Origin: Liolophura sinensis
Lineage: Eukaryota; Mollusca; Polyplacophora; Chitonida; Chitonidae
Assembly: GCF_032854445.1 (NCBI RefSeq)
Contig: NC_088303.1
Location: 1,497,501 to 1,561,500, forward strand
DNA length: 64,000 bases
Direction of reading: 5' to 3'
This document shows positions 11,530-23,925 of this stretch, piece by piece; position 1 is the first letter of the stretch; each line of letters starts with the position of its first letter. Both the position numbers and the translations under genes were made by a program. Below the pieces are notes generated by a model. It was given only the letters and a program-made list of their open reading frames with translations, made no database searches and was not told the DNA's origin.

Positions 11530-13858
11530 CAAGAACCTGAAAACAATTTACCTTTATGGCACTTAAACAAGTCACTGAATAGCGTCTGCCACGTGGAAAA
11601 ACTGTGATTATAGCTCATTCATTTTATTAAACGTAGTCAAGGTGCCACCTAATGGTTTGGTCTGGGTTGAATTTATAAACAATACGCATGCAGTTTTCCA
11701 TATCTATTTTACTTATATGTTATAAGTTTGATAATTGAATATTTTGTCTGGGTTGAAATCCCTTAGATCTTAGCCAGATTCTACAGCCCCTAGGCACCTT
11801 AAGGACTGAAGGTGGGTGCTGTGTTTACCGAACATTCTCCCCCAGCTTTTATTTTTCTGCGTCCGTTGTCCTATTAACTCATCGATCACCTGCAGATTGA
11901 GAGGGTCTACATGCCAGGCGTGACGAAGCTTACATTCATCTTGTCTTCTTTAATACGTGGTACAAAATAAGACTATAGAATCCTGCTTATTAAATATGGT
12001 ACCCTTGGTTATCATATATGTCATGGTGGCTACACAAATTCATCCAAAACGACAATCTCCAGGGAATAGATGTGTCTTTCCCGTTTTCACATGCCATGAG
12101 AAGAGCAAGTTTGATAGACAGAAAGTTTATTACTCAATATTTGGTCCCTGTGTACAAATGCAATTTCGAACTGAGCAGATTAAATTTGACCACCTCATGT
12201 AGTTTTTAATACTGTCAGCTTTCGTCAGCAGATCTAAATCCTAGACAATGTGGCTTGAAACCAGGTGTTTAGCCAAAACTGTAAACATGCACAGTTCTGA
12301 CACAGAAACGCTGATCGATTATCATGTCTTGTTTTGTATTCAGCTTATTGCTAATTGTAAATATGCAAGACGGTGATGATTGCCGAAATGTTTTGTCACA
12401 GAAACAAGATCCAAATTTATGACTGGAATTATCTCTTTACTTCATATAACAGAATCAAAGACTTTGTTTGTTCTCATTGTGGGCCACCTGAACCTTTTAA
12501 TACGTAAGTATAAGTTTATACAAGCTCACTAGTGCGTGATATTTGATCTTATACAGGCTCAAAAGAGCTTGATATTTGAACCGATACAAGCTCATGAGCG
12601 CGTGATATTTGATCTTATACAGGCGAATCCGCCAGTTTAACACTTTACGAAAACATATTAGAATTAATATATATTTCCGGGAACAATTTCGTGGCATAAG
12701 ATGTCATAATGTGTATGTTAAATGCAGGGAATGTTTGGGTTTCCGAAAGCCAGTACATCCTCGTATGGGTATTTTATGGCAGGCTGTTCAATGCTAACGC
12801 TAAAATGAGTTGCGGACTTTCTGTTGTTTTTCCTGAAAAAAGTTGTTTTGGTTAGTGTATTTGTAAAACGAGAAAAGTACGAGTAAAATTCATACCTATG
12901 TCTTCTTGTTGATCTTTGGAGTTGATTTGTTTTTTAACAAAAATCCTTCTTAAGAAATCAAACCTGCATATTTAAGGTATCTCTGCCTAATTCCTTTCCC
13001 ACTGATCGATTACCAAAATCCGCTGTCAAACAGTTGGCTTTGTCTTTAATATTTTTTCAGTGTGTAAGTTAATCTCGTCGAATGTGCCAAAGATTGGAGA
13101 ATTATTCTCTTTTTTATGTTGTTCAAAGGGTAAGCCACTTTGTGGTGTAATTGGAACTGTAACGGTTAACATCCGCTTTTCATCTAGAGTTTATCTACAT
13201 GACTAAGTACGATTCAACATTCTATAAAACCTCTCGGAAAAGATCAACCTTTTCTTTAATATATGTTTTTACACCATCAGATCAGTTCCAAGTTCTAAAA
13301 ATGCCCTTTGATACACTGATAAGTAAGGGTTATCACATGAGCTTGAGGTGTTTGGTCGCGGTTATACACCTGGTAAAAGGTTACATAATAGATCGAGGCC
13401 TTTTGCCTGGCGTCTATTATGTTACCGTTTAGCAGGCGTTTAAACCGAGATCAAACACTTCAAATGAATGGCAATAACTTTCTTACATAATAACGCTATT
13501 GATCGATCACGAGTGTTTTATTTTGCGTATTGTCCAGTTTTTGAGGGACAGTTCTTACGGCATGCATTGGCATCAGAAATTATCTCGATTTCTAGGTAGT
13601 TTGTTTTCATCAGATATGTACAGTAATGATGCATGTAAGGCGACACCAAATTCAAAACCTTTATTGGCCAAAATTGGCCATATTCATGCCGACTAGAACT
13701 CTAGGAGAAAAACACGGTCTTCGAAGCTATTAGTTTAGATCGGACCCGATAGCAAGTGAAATTATGATTCAGATATGTGGATTTCACTCTGCCTTTGTGC
13801 CTATTTCACACAAGACAACAATCAACCCATTAAAATGACTCCCAAAGCACATGTGATA
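11530..13858. other. no recognisable gene; contains a small 33-bp array
   Basis: Unique-looking AT-rich sequence. The only clear structure is at about 12,518-12,626, where 33-bp units (atacaagctcactagtgcgt, with alternating variant atacaggctcaaaagagctt) recur about 3.3 times. Short frames of 60-80 codons carry no motif I recognise. Confidence 0.6.
12518..12626 (+). repeat. 33-bp tandem repeat, 3.3 units
   Basis: Three units of 33 bp containing gatatttga, with alternating A/B variants that give a 66-bp higher-order period. Confidence 0.8.
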
Positions 13859-14690
13859 TCAGGGGCGTAGCGTGGATCTTCACCACAGGGGGAGGGGGGG
13901 GGGGGCTACGGATTTGACATGAGCGGAACGACGATCACAGTATGTTAGGTGAGGCTCCAGGGGCCGCCTAGGCCCCGGAAGCTCCGGGATATTAGATTGC
14001 CGGAGAGAGAATTTGAGTGATTTCGTAGTGTTTCGAATGCACATTTGGCCAATGTGTGCACATTCATTTTCACATTGCCTGCGGCCTACTCCTGCCTGCG
14101 CGGTGGGATTCAAGAGAGGTAATTGTGTGAAACACGCCGTCTCCCACCGGGAACAATATGGAGTGGTTCACATAATAGAGTGAGTGCTTGGGGTTTAACG
14201 TCGTTCTCAACAATTTTTCAGTCATATGACGACGAAGGAATCATTAGGGTGCATGTACGTGTAATGTGCCTCCTTGTTGCAGGACGGATTTCCACCACTC
14301 TTTTATTTAGTGCTGCCTCACTGAGACGACTTACCGAAGGCAAGCAAGCCGCCCCGCCCGAGCCATTATACTGATACGGGTCAACCAGTCGTTGCACTAT
14401 CCTCTTCATGCTGAACGCCAAGCGAGGAAGTTACAAATTCCTCTTTTAAAGTCTTAGGTGTGACTCGATCAAGGATTGATCCTGGATCTACCGGTCCCGA
14501 AGCGGGCGCTCTACCGACTGTGCTATCCGGGCCGGTCTCACATAATAGAACATGTCTAAATAGGCCTATATACTCCATAGGCTACCACAAATATCTGTGC
14601 ATTTTGTCGGAACATTTTTGCCTCGCGGAGGGATACGTACGCATCCCCAGCACCCCCCACTCCCACCCCCCACACCCAGCCTAGGCCCCT
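13859..14690. mobile_element. probable DNA-transposon remnant with nested SINE
   Basis: The left end reads caggggcgtagcgtgg and is followed by a poly-G tract at about 13,890-13,905. The right end, past the nested SINE, has a C-rich stretch and finishes cagcctaggcccctag, an imperfect inverted match to the left end. The interior (for example ttagattgccggagagagaa) matches nothing else in the window. From general knowledge, CAGGGGCGTAGC-type ends are typical of non-autonomous DNA transposons in invertebrates. The target-site duplication is unclear, so this is tentative. Confidence 0.4.
14180..14537 (-). mobile_element. full-length tRNA-derived SINE, family A
   Basis: Reads on the minus strand as a tRNA-like head (rc of gctctaccgactgtgctatc), a central domain with gcgttcagcatgaagaggat, and a tail ending in the rc of gtgagtgcttggggtttaac. 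A near-identical plus-strand copy is at 46.48-46.84 kb. The 12-bp direct repeat tcacataataga flanks it at 14,168-14,179 and 14,538-14,549, a clean target-site duplication. Open frames across it are SINE by-products. Confidence 0.93.
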
Positions 14691-16459
14691 AGATATATAC
14701 AGCATATAGAATCAAGACTTAAAATTTATCAAACCCTTAGCAAATCTAACTTATTTTGTTGTAAGACAATGACAATGGGTAGAAAATACTAAACTTTTTA
14801 AAATTCCCCACCTATCGACACACATTAAGACATAATACAAGCCTTTTGTATCCCTAGAAGAACATTTTGGATTTTCCTGGAAAAATTAGTGCCCAATTAA
14901 TAACTTTTGATGTCAATAAAATGTTCCAAGCTCAGTGATATTTTCCAGAAACGTCAAATGTTGTGTCTCAGATGTACACGAGACTGTTCTACGTAATAAT
15001 TTATACATGTCAGAAATAGACAGAAATTTGCACGCTTCCCCTTGCCAGTTCTTATCACATATTGCCACAGTATGGCTGAAATTTGCCGATCTGGTATTAA
15101 ACCATAATCAGTCATTCATTCTTAGCACATAATTAGGTATTGTGTATTGTGTATATTTGCTTTTTATAAAGATTACTGTGAACGTTTCACCGAAATAAAT
15201 CAAAGAAAATGGGCAGTACGGAAAATAAAACAATAGCGCCAGTAAGTGTGCTGTCTGCTGTGAATGGAAATCAGAAATCAGCTGATTTAGTTATTTGATT
15301 GGTATTTATCATCGAGAATTTTTCACATAAAAGAAAAAGAAACACTAGATCAAAAAAGAAGCATAGATAAACTATCCCCCATTTTAAAAGTTTGAAAAGC
15401 ATAATAAAAGCGTTTTAGTTTTTGTGATGTTGCATATCCGACATATCGTAGTTCAGATTAAGCAAAACTGCCCAAATTAAGACAATCGAAAGCTCCGTCA
15501 TGTTATCAATTTCGTCCAGTTAGGCGCGAGTTATTTCTGTAACCCGAGAAGGCGTGTGTTTCCGTTTACGTCATCCGAGTCCTGTTTTGCCTTTTAACCA
15601 CATGTACTGGGGTACGATTGACGCGTCATCGTGTTTCCATCTGACTTTACATGGCGCGTACCATGTATGGAATCCTTAAGAAATCCTTTGTTGCAGTTAA
15701 TTTACAGAGTTACAAAGTATGTATGTGGCAATTGTCTGTTTCACCCCTCTTCCCAAACAACTCGTGTTATATCATTTGTTGCCTTTTTATTTAGTGACAG
15801 CTGTCGGGTTTGTGGGTGGAAGAATCTGGTGTAAACTACTTTGAGACGCACCCAGTGACTTTCTTAGTACCAGATTACAGGACATGAAATTATCCATCAG
15901 ATACATTCATAAGGAACGGGTGGAATTAAGCATGAGAAAGTCGTCGAATGACCATCCTTAACTTGATAGTGGGGGCAGCTACCGTCAGTGACACATCTGT
16001 GACAAAGTTGCATGTTGCCATGTTTATTTATACGTTGCTAATGTCTAAGTAGTCCCTGGAGGCGAATACATCTTTTTTCATCTGCAGGAATTCTCTAATG
16101 TCCAATATTACTCCTGGTGGATTTAAGGCCAGTTACAAAGGTCAAACTTATATCGGTAAGTGACACTCCATTTACTCCTGATGCCCATTAGTTAGACTGC
16201 CATTTTATACAAGAGCTGTCTGCGATATTAAATCCCTGAAAACGTCCACAGTGAACCGTTATACACCTGTAGGAACCTGACGAAAAAACCCCCACCAGTC
16301 AGAATGAAACGAATATAAAGATGAAACTGAAGAGCGCTAGGACAAATTGTCTAGCAGCAAAAAACGCTTAGAGGAATTATTTTCCTCTGTATCGTAGTCT
16401 AGTAATTTTGATAAAAGCACAAAAGAACTGTCATGGGTGGGTTTCGCCGATTTTACCAG
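14691..16459. other. no recognisable feature
   Basis: AT-rich sequence with no frame over 70 codons and no tandem array. Near 15,800-15,835 a 'gtttgtgggtggaagaa' word resembles the very degenerate SINE B piece at 45.48 kb, too little to call. Confidence 0.5.
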
Positions 16460-16555
16460 GTCCTCCCCCCCCAAAACCCCAACATAATGCTGACCGCCGT
16501 CGTATAAGGGAAATATTCTAGTGTATGGCGTAGAACACAAATCAAATAACAAAAA
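16460..16555 (+). mobile_element. SINE family B fragment, plus orientation
   Basis: A C-rich run followed by aacataatgctgaccgccgt, cgtataagggaaatattct, gtatggcgtagaacacaaat and caaataacaaa matches the 3' half and tail of SINE B in plus orientation. The head is absent. Frames on both strands here (minus 16,337-16,627) are not genes. Confidence 0.75.
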
Positions 16556-16811
16556 ATCAGTTCTCGTGAGGGAATGGGCCTTGTCCGATTGACTAAAGGT
16601 GTTTGTTTTACATTCGCTGGAACACACAAAATTCAGTTCAAATGCGTGGTGTTTTTATTAACAACGATAGAAACACTGTTTTTTTCCACTGGTTTGTCAT
16701 CTGTTATGAGTAATGATGCGGAAAACGACGCTCCCCAAAATCTGTGGAGAAAGTGTATAAGCCGGGATCTATGCGTCGAATCAGACATTCGTAAGATCAC
16801 TTCCCAACATG

Positions 16812-17060
16812 ACATTTAACACAAACCACCAAAGAAATAAGAAAATGTACTAAGTAAGAAATTAAGACGGAATAAGTCAAAGAGAAGCAGTCAACAGTTT
16901 TCAATGGTGATGTCAAAATGCAAGGAATTTTCTGAACGTTTTCAATGGTGATTTCAAGATGCAAGGACTGTTCTGAACGAGTGAGTGAAATAATTATTCA
17001 AATAGTGTACAAATCGTGTACAAAGCTACAACATGTTTATAAATTGTCGATGATAAAATA
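16812..17060 (+). repeat. dispersed segment S1, copy 2, with internal 42-bp duplication
   Basis: Matches S1 at 0.95 kb (ccaccaaag, aagaaaatgta, agagaagcagtcaaca, gttttcaatggtgat, atgcaagga, gagtgagtgaaat). The core word gttttcaatggtgat ... tctgaac is duplicated in tandem (about 16,893-16,978), a small start of the segment amplification seen at larger scale elsewhere in the window. Confidence 0.65.
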
Positions 17061-18029
17061 TGCATTGAGTGAAATTAATATAACCAACGCCGCTATCTAA
17101 TTCAACACGATTAACATACTTCCCCTAGCCCCGGGTTAAGCATAATTAGACACAGTCAGGAAGCAGAGTGCCGGAGATTCTGGACGCTCCGTCCATATTT
17201 ACTTTCAAGAGAATTATACTCATTGTAAAACTTAAGAAACTTAGAGTGGAGGCATTTGATGGAATGACCTTGAGGCGTTTGAGGGAATAGTTTGTGCAGA
17301 AATAACTTGCAACAGACCGACAGTTTGATTGAGGTATTTTGCACTCATATGTTGTGTCATTATTGGATAAGATAAGGTGGATTTTAAGGGCAGAGACGTC
17401 AGATCCGTGGTGCTCTCACCAGACCTTCATGCTGTTCAGTGGGAAGATAGATGAACTGAACAGTGGACGGACAAAAATAGTAGCAGAAAGGACTGGGCAA
17501 TCCAAGAGGAAACGTTCAGCAATTTCCCGCAAAATCCCGCAAACGCGTCCAGCCTAGATCTGAACCGTAAATGTCACAAAATAGTTAAGGTCTTTAAAAT
17601 TACAAATGTGCATGCATATAAATTTACATTAATAGATCACCGATTATCTAGGCTACTTTCATGCAATGGACAAGTTATCAAAAATTTACTCCAGCCATGC
17701 CACCACATTTACGCTGATTCTGGGCCCAGCATAAATTACATAATCGTTTCGCCGATTTGGTATTTGCGTTTGTGTTCGCCTCTTTGGACTTTTGATGAAT
17801 CTGGACTTTGCTGATCTGGACAGATAAATAACAGCAACGATAAAACTGCCAGATGAATGCGGTACTCATCACATTGCCCAGAGGTCTAGAGAAGGAATAT
17901 TTGTGCATCTCATGTCTGTACATTAGTCACAATAAAATAGTATAAATTGTTACAAAATAGCACTGTTATCAGACATCACCTTTTCAAGGGCAAAACAAAT
18001 CCCCAGAAATACTGACACCGATTAACCAA

Positions 18030-18337
18030 AGAAACTCGAATCTGATTGCTTTAGTGATGCGATTTGCTCCTTTAATGCTTTTACTTTGCCTGCTTCAGTA
18101 ATTCGTGTCAGGTGTGAATGCTAATTCTCTGGACAGCCTTGCAGCGAGTAAAAACAGAGATCTTGTATCAAAATGAAGACTCAAAGGTCACAACAAAATG
18201 TACCTGACATTCCAGTCACGTCTTCATTAGAATCGAGAACAAACGTTATCTGGGAATCGTCCTGAGAAATCTTTAATCCTATCGACAAGTTTTCCGTGGA
18301 TGTGTCAACTTTCAACTGTTGTCTCTGTTTACCGGAA
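18030..18337 (+). repeat. segment S5 (3' half), copy 1
   Basis: Ordered matches to the S5 copies at 26.9, 45.0 and 54.5 kb: gattgctttagtgatgcgat, cctttaatg, gtgtgaatgctaattc, then aacgttatc, and a tcgacaag.tttccgtggatgtg word. The following sequence is replaced by a 50-bp array at 18,335. Confidence 0.7.
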
Positions 18338-18680
18338 TAAGAAGCAACCGCTAAGCCATCCCCATGTGAGAAATGACGAACGAGGGATAAGAAGCAACCA
18401 CTAAGCCATCCCCATGTGAGAAATGACGAACGAGGGATAAGAAGCAACTGCTAAGCCATCCCCATGTGAGAAATGACGAACGAGGGATAAGAAGCAACCA
18501 CTAAGCCATCCCCATTTGAGAAATGACGAACGAGGGATAAGAAGCAACCGCTAAGCCATCCCCATGTGAGAAATGACGAACGACGGATAAGAAGCAACCG
18601 CTAAGCCATCCCCATGTGAGAAATGACGAACGAGGGATAAGAAGCAACTGCTAAGCCATCCCCATGTGAGAAATGACGAA
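18335..18680 (+). repeat. 50-bp tandem array, 7 units
   Basis: Seven units of 50 bp: agaagcaaccgctaagccat, ccccatgtgagaaatgacga, acgagggata. Units are nearly identical, which suggests recent expansion. The sequence is unrelated to the 50-bp array at 8.9-11.5 kb. The minus-strand frame 18,181-18,447 runs into this array and is not a gene. Confidence 0.95.
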
Positions 18681-19564
18681 CACACTGAGACACAGAAACG
18701 ATCAATTTGAGTACTAGATCACAGGAAGTGGAAAACGCCAAGTAAATTGTTAAGAAACCAGTGGAATTAGAAATGAAAAAATCGTTAATTTATCCTTGAG
18801 TAGGCATCAGGAATTTTACATTTACTACCACACATGTGATGAAATAATCAATTTGTTTCGAAATCTATATCTATTTTACTTTGCCTGTGTATCAGTGTCA
18901 CGTAAAGTATACATATGGTTTTTGCACCTGTCAGACTATCCACCTGCTTTTTCCCGACTGAGCATCTCAGGAGTGACAAGTGCCAATAGAATGAGAGAAT
19001 TTATTGAATTATTCCGCAGAGAGCCTTTGTTGTCATATTCCAGCTGGTGTCCGTGTTGTTTTACGGTTGTAGTGGGCAACATATCCACATCACATCCCTT
19101 ACTTACTTGGAGGTATTCCCCATATATAAAAGACGGATAAAGCACTTATATAATAATGCACTTGCGCAAACGTCTGGCCTCATGCAAATGTTGTTCATTA
19201 TATTATTATATATTTTAAGCATCATAGCATCATATAAACCCATCCCTACTGTGTATTGTTGAAATATGACTGCATGAATGAATGGATGATTCTGGCCAGA
19301 GGCCCCAACGGCTAAGTTACAGTTGTACTGTGACCAGAATATGTTTGAGCCAGAAGGGTTATTGGTTTTCGATAACATAATGAATTAATGAATTATAATT
19401 AATAATACCTACCAAAATAACACAGATCACAGGTAAATTTCGAAATCCATGTTAATGTTTTTTAAATATAAATTTAGAACTATATTTTATGATGTAGGGA
19501 CGCTGGTAGCCTTTTCTTTCCTTGTTTTTCACGAGGAATATATTTGCTTATAAATAAGTACAGA

Positions 19565-19985
19565 GACACATCATCTGTATACAGGTCGGTTTGTAATCTG
19601 CTGAAGGGAAGAGAGAAACGGAGAATAATGTCTCCTCAACTATACACAGCAAGGCCATGTGTGTGGAGAACGTCTATTCCCAAGATACCGACAGTTTGAT
19701 TGAATTTATCCACGAACCAGAAAGTGAGCCGCAGCAACGGCTGCCATATTTCATAAACAGGACTCTATATTCATATTTTGTAGGAAGGCGTATTAATCCC
19801 GCCAGACAAAAACGCCAAATTCATCAAGTATTTCCAGAACCGTTTTCAATCTTCAGGTGATAAATGGATGAATTAAACACGCTTGGAGATTAATTAGAAA
19901 AACGCTTTGTTCTGTATAGTAGTTTAACATTTTTATCAAAGTTCTCAAATAAAAACCATCACACTGTGCAACGTAAAAGTTTTTG
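19565..19985 (+). repeat. segment S4, copy 1
   Basis: Holds cacatcatctgtatacaggt, cagcaaggccatgtgtgtgg, cagtttgattgaatttatcc, acgaaccagaaagtgagccg, aaacaggactctatattcat and cttggagattaattagaaaa. Long near-identical stretches recur at 41.53-41.86 kb and 43.94-44.16 kb, and a diverged copy lies at 52.08-52.31 kb. All share orientation. It directly precedes the 59-bp array here and at 41.9 kb. Confidence 0.9.
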
Positions 19986-20019
19986 GCAATTAAATGCCGC
20001 CCCTCTATTATTGCCTCTT

Positions 20020-20408
20020 GGACGAGAGGCCACACTAACCTTATACAGCAGAGAGCTGACATGACACACCCAGCTCTGGACCAGAGCACCACATTAACCT
20101 CACACAGCAGAGAGGCGACATGACACACCCAGCTCTGGGCCAGAGCAACACACTAACCTCACCCAGCAGAGAAGCGACATGACACACCAGCTCTGGACCT
20201 AGAGCCCCACACTAACTTCACACAGCAGAGAAGGGACATGACACACCCAGCCCTGGACTAGAGCCCCACACTAACCTCAAACAGCAGAGAAGCGACATGA
20301 CACACCCAGCCCTGGACCAGAGCACCACACTAACCTCACACAGTAGAGAACGGACATGACACACCCAGCTCTGGACCAGAGCTCTCACTAACCTTGCCCA
20401 GCAGAGTT
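20020..20408 (+). repeat. 59-bp tandem array, about 6.5 units
   Basis: Units of 58-60 bp: cacactaacctcacacagca, gagaagcgacatgacacacc, cagctctggaccagagc. The same family is expanded to about 35 units at 41.88-43.93 kb. In both places it follows segment S4, so the array travels with S4. Confidence 0.95.
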
Positions 20409-21024
20409 CATAACTTTGTGCATCTCTTCTTAAACGTTAAGTTGTGATAAATATTATCAAGAAGATATTGTCAAGAAGTACAGGTGATACATTCCTGTGG
20501 GAAAGAGGTTGAAAGAAGCATCGTTCACAGAAACACATTTTTTTGTTGATTTTTACTGACTGAAGATCCCTTTGCACATCTCACTGAAGATCCTTGGATC
20601 TGTCTGTCTGGACGTATAGTTTATAATAAAGATATGGACCTATCTGTGTTTTCTGCATAAGGTGTTATATCGATACGTCGATGCGTATGTCTTTCCGTCA
20701 CCATTGAGACTTTGCTGACTACTTCTCCCTTTAGGTATTTATCTTCCGTTACAATTATATTATTTTAAAAGAGTGTAATGCTAATTTTATTAATGAAACT
20801 GGTCTTTGGAAAAATTTGACTTGGGATTTTGTTTCACAGGTTGACGTCCTGAACTATGATTTGGATTCTTTACTGATTACTGGCACATATTACTGAAGAT
20901 CCCTGATGATGATATTCTAGCCCGCTTTCCCCCGGGCTGACCACGCTTAATGTCATTGTCATGTTGTACAACATTGTCGTGTTGCCCACACCTCAGCACT
21001 CCAAGCTCCCTGATAACAAATGGA

Positions 21025-21150
21025 AGTTTTTTTTTATACGACGGCGGCCAGCATTATGGTGGGTGGAAACCGGGCAGAGCCCGGGGGAAACCCACGGCCA
21101 TCCGCAGGTAGCTGACAGACCTTCCCACATACGGCCGCAGATTGAAGTTA
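21025..21150 (-). mobile_element. SINE family B fragment, minus orientation
   Basis: Minus-strand SINE body: tacgacggcggccagcatta, tggtgggtggaaaccgggca, gagcccgggggaaacccacg, ccatccgcagg, ccttcccacatacggccg. It lacks the tRNA-like head and most of the T-rich tail. The frame 20,961-21,185 reads through it and is not a gene. Confidence 0.88.
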
Positions 21151-21204
21151 CTCGGAAGTTTAATCTGGAACATTTTGACAGTTGAAATCATATTGGACAA
21201 TTAA

Positions 21205-21400
21205 TAGTGTTTCAGAGGAAATAATTAGTTGCTTAGATGAGTTTCCGTCTGCACAAAAATGCTCATTAATGTGAAAAAAACCTTAAAGGACGAAAAAACA
21301 ACAATGACTAATTACCTTTTCCCTAGTTGAGAGAAAATTTTAGAAGACCTTATGCTCTTCCTTTGCAAGAGTATTTTTTAAACACACACCCGGACTCAAA
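21205..21400 (+). repeat. segment S2, copy 1
   Basis: Words cttagatgagtttccgtctg, cacaaaaatg, gagaaaattttagaagacct and tatgctcttcctttgcaaga align in order with the S2 copy at 50.17-50.32 kb (cctagatgacttcccttcgg, gcaaattttatcttaagacc, gttccaaggagtattg). Further copies lie at 39.3 and 61.6 kb. Confidence 0.65.
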
Positions 21401-22101
21401 TTCCCTAATCATGCGAATTTCAGACAGGAACATCTCGAATTCTAACGGTAATTAATAATGGCGAAAGGAAGGGAAGATGGCCGTTTTAACCAGTTATTGT
21501 CTGCTCCTTCATGTCGTCTGTGTCATATTTACCCCCTTGTATAATTATGTTAGTCATAACTTTATGGACATTCTAACAAAAATAACGTAGTTGACAACTT
21601 GCGAACTCCAGTTCATTCTCATCCTTTGAAATAAAATTATGGTCAGATACATGTAAACAAATCTGGTATCTCATACAGCAGAATCCTTAACCGGGTTGAC
21701 AAAACGAACAAGAGGAAATCAAGCAAGTAGCAGAAGAACAATGGGACGAATGCGAGGTCGCAGGATGACAAGTCAGCGATGGCCGGTGTAAATGGACGCT
21801 GAGACACATTTATGCTCACATCCAGTACTCGATTATAGGCTGTTGGGATGTTCGCCAGATTATTTGCTGAGGAACCAGTCGAACTTGCGGAGAAAAAAAT
21901 CATCGACTTCCAAACATCAATTCATCCTTAAGCGGACATTTAGTGGATGTTATTTTGTATTGTAAAATGATGACAACACAGCATTTTTAGGAATACTAGC
22001 ATAACCACACAACCACATAACCACAATAGCTGATAAAAGTTAGCCTGCTCAGTGTCTGAGAACATCATGTCTGTGTGACGTCCATCTACGCAGTAGTTCC
22101 G

Positions 22102-22247
22102 CTGTTTCTTATCTGTATGCACGCCGCTTTGTCATCTGTTATAGGAACTCTGTATTCATATTTTGCATGAAAAGTGTTTGATACAAAATATGAATATAGA
22201 GTTCCTATAACAGATGACAAACTGGCGTGTAGACGGATAAAAACATC
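22102..22247. repeat. long imperfect palindrome (hairpin) derived from S4
   Basis: Left arm tttgtcatctgttataggaa plus ctctgtattcatatttt (22,128-22,164) is matched by the right arm at 22,183-22,221 (acaaaatatgaatatagagt, tcctataacagatgacaaa), almost perfectly complementary with a loop of about 18 nt. Weaker pairing extends the arms outward (gtttcttatctg/cggataaaaac) to about 64 nt each. The arm contains the S4 word actctatattcatattttg. Confidence 0.9.
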
Positions 22248-22344
22248 CATATGAATCAGACATGAGCTTCGATATTTGCCGTTCTGTTATCTAATTTGAG
22301 TAATGGTTATTATGGTGCATTGCTAGACATAGTAGCCTTCTGGA

Positions 22345-22463
22345 ATGCAGGCAATATGTGCTAAATTCAGACTATGCTAATCGAATTATTCGGGATAAAA
22401 TGTCCATACTCCTCTTATTTTAGTATTGCTGTATCATGGCAAAACAAATCTGAACAACACACC
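22345..22463 (+). repeat. single-copy 20-bp monomer and S5 end
   Basis: The word aggcaatatgtgctaa at about 22,349 is the monomer that is tandemly repeated at 44.63-44.76 kb. It is followed by the S5 end words caaaacaaatctgaacaaca and gcgatcacctcaggcattgg, which lead into the 95-bp array. Confidence 0.65.
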
Positions 22464-23925
22464 GAGCGATCACCTCAGGCATTGGATATAACACGTCATA
22501 TGTCTCTGCTGGAGATTTCAGTGTCCATGTACATCAGCCAGAACCGACATCACACATCCAACGATGACCTCAGACATGGGATAGAAGACGTCAACTATTT
22601 CTGCGGGAGAAGCGAGGGTACATGTACATCAGCCACAATCGACATCACACATCCAATAATGACCTTAGGCATTGGATAGAAGACGTCAACTATTTCTGCT
22701 GGAGAAGCGAGGGTACATGTACATCAGCCACAATCGACATCACACATCCAATAATGACCCCAGGCATTGGATAGAAGACGTCAACTATTTCTGCGGGAGA
22801 AGCGAGAGTACATGAACATCAACCACAATTGACATCACACTTCCTACAATGACCCCAGGCATTGGATAGAACACGTCAACTATTTCTGCTGGAGAAGCGA
22901 GGGTACATGTACATCAGCCACAATCGACATCACACATCCAATAATGACCCCAGGCATTGGATAGAACACGTCAACTATTTCTGCTGGAGAAGCGAGGGTA
23001 CATGTACATCAGCCACAATCGACATCACACATCCAATAATGACCTCAGGCACTGGATAGAACACGTCAAGTGTTTCTGCTGGAGAAGCGAGAGTACATGA
23101 ACATCAGCCACAATCGACATCACACATCCAATAATGACCTCAGGCATTGGATAGAACACGTCAACTATTTCTGCGGGAGAAGCGAGGGTACATGAACATC
23201 AACCACAATCGACATCACACTTCCAACAATGACCCCAGGCATTGGATAGAACACGTCAAGTGTTTCTGCTGGAGAAGTGAGGGTACATGTACATCAGCCA
23301 GAGCCGACATCACACATCTAGCGATCACCTTAGGCATTGGATAGAACACGTCAAATGTTTCTGCTGAAGAAGTGAGGGTCCATGTACATCAGCCAGAGCC
23401 GATATCACACATCCAGTGATGACCCCAGGCATTGGATAGAACACGTCAAATGTTTCTGCTGAAGAAGTGAGGGTCCATGTACATCAGCCAGAGCCGACAT
23501 CACACATCCAGTGATGACCACAGGCATTGGATAGAACACGTCAAATGTTTCTGCTGAAGAAGTGAGGGTCTAGGTACATCAGCCAGAGCCGACATCACAC
23601 ATCCAGTGATGACCCCAGGCATTGGATAGAACACGTCAAATGTTTCTGCTGAAGAAGTGAGGGTCCATGTACATCAGCCGGAGCCGATATCACACATCCA
23701 GTGATGACCCCAGGCAGTGGATAGAACACGTCAAATGTTTCTGCTGAAGAAGTGAGGGTCTAGGTACATCAGCCAGAGCCGACATCACACATCCAGTGAT
23801 GACCCCAGGCATTGGATAGAACACGTCAAATGTTTCTGCTGAAGAAGTGAGGGTCTAGGTACATCAGCCAGAGCCGACATCACACATCCAGTGATGACCT
23901 CAGGCATTGAATAGAACACGTCTTG
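22464..23925 (+). repeat. 95-bp tandem array, about 15 units
   Basis: Units of 95 bp: catgtacatcagccacaatc, gacatcacacatccaataat, gacctcaggcattggataga, acacgtcaactatttctgct, ggagaagcgagggta. Left and right halves carry different variants (cacaatcgacat versus cagagccgacat; ggagaagcgag versus gaagaagtgag). The same monomer is about single-copy at 27.27 and 54.86 kb and is present 2.6 times as a 103-bp unit at 45.72 kb. The frames here are repeat by-products. Confidence 0.95.
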
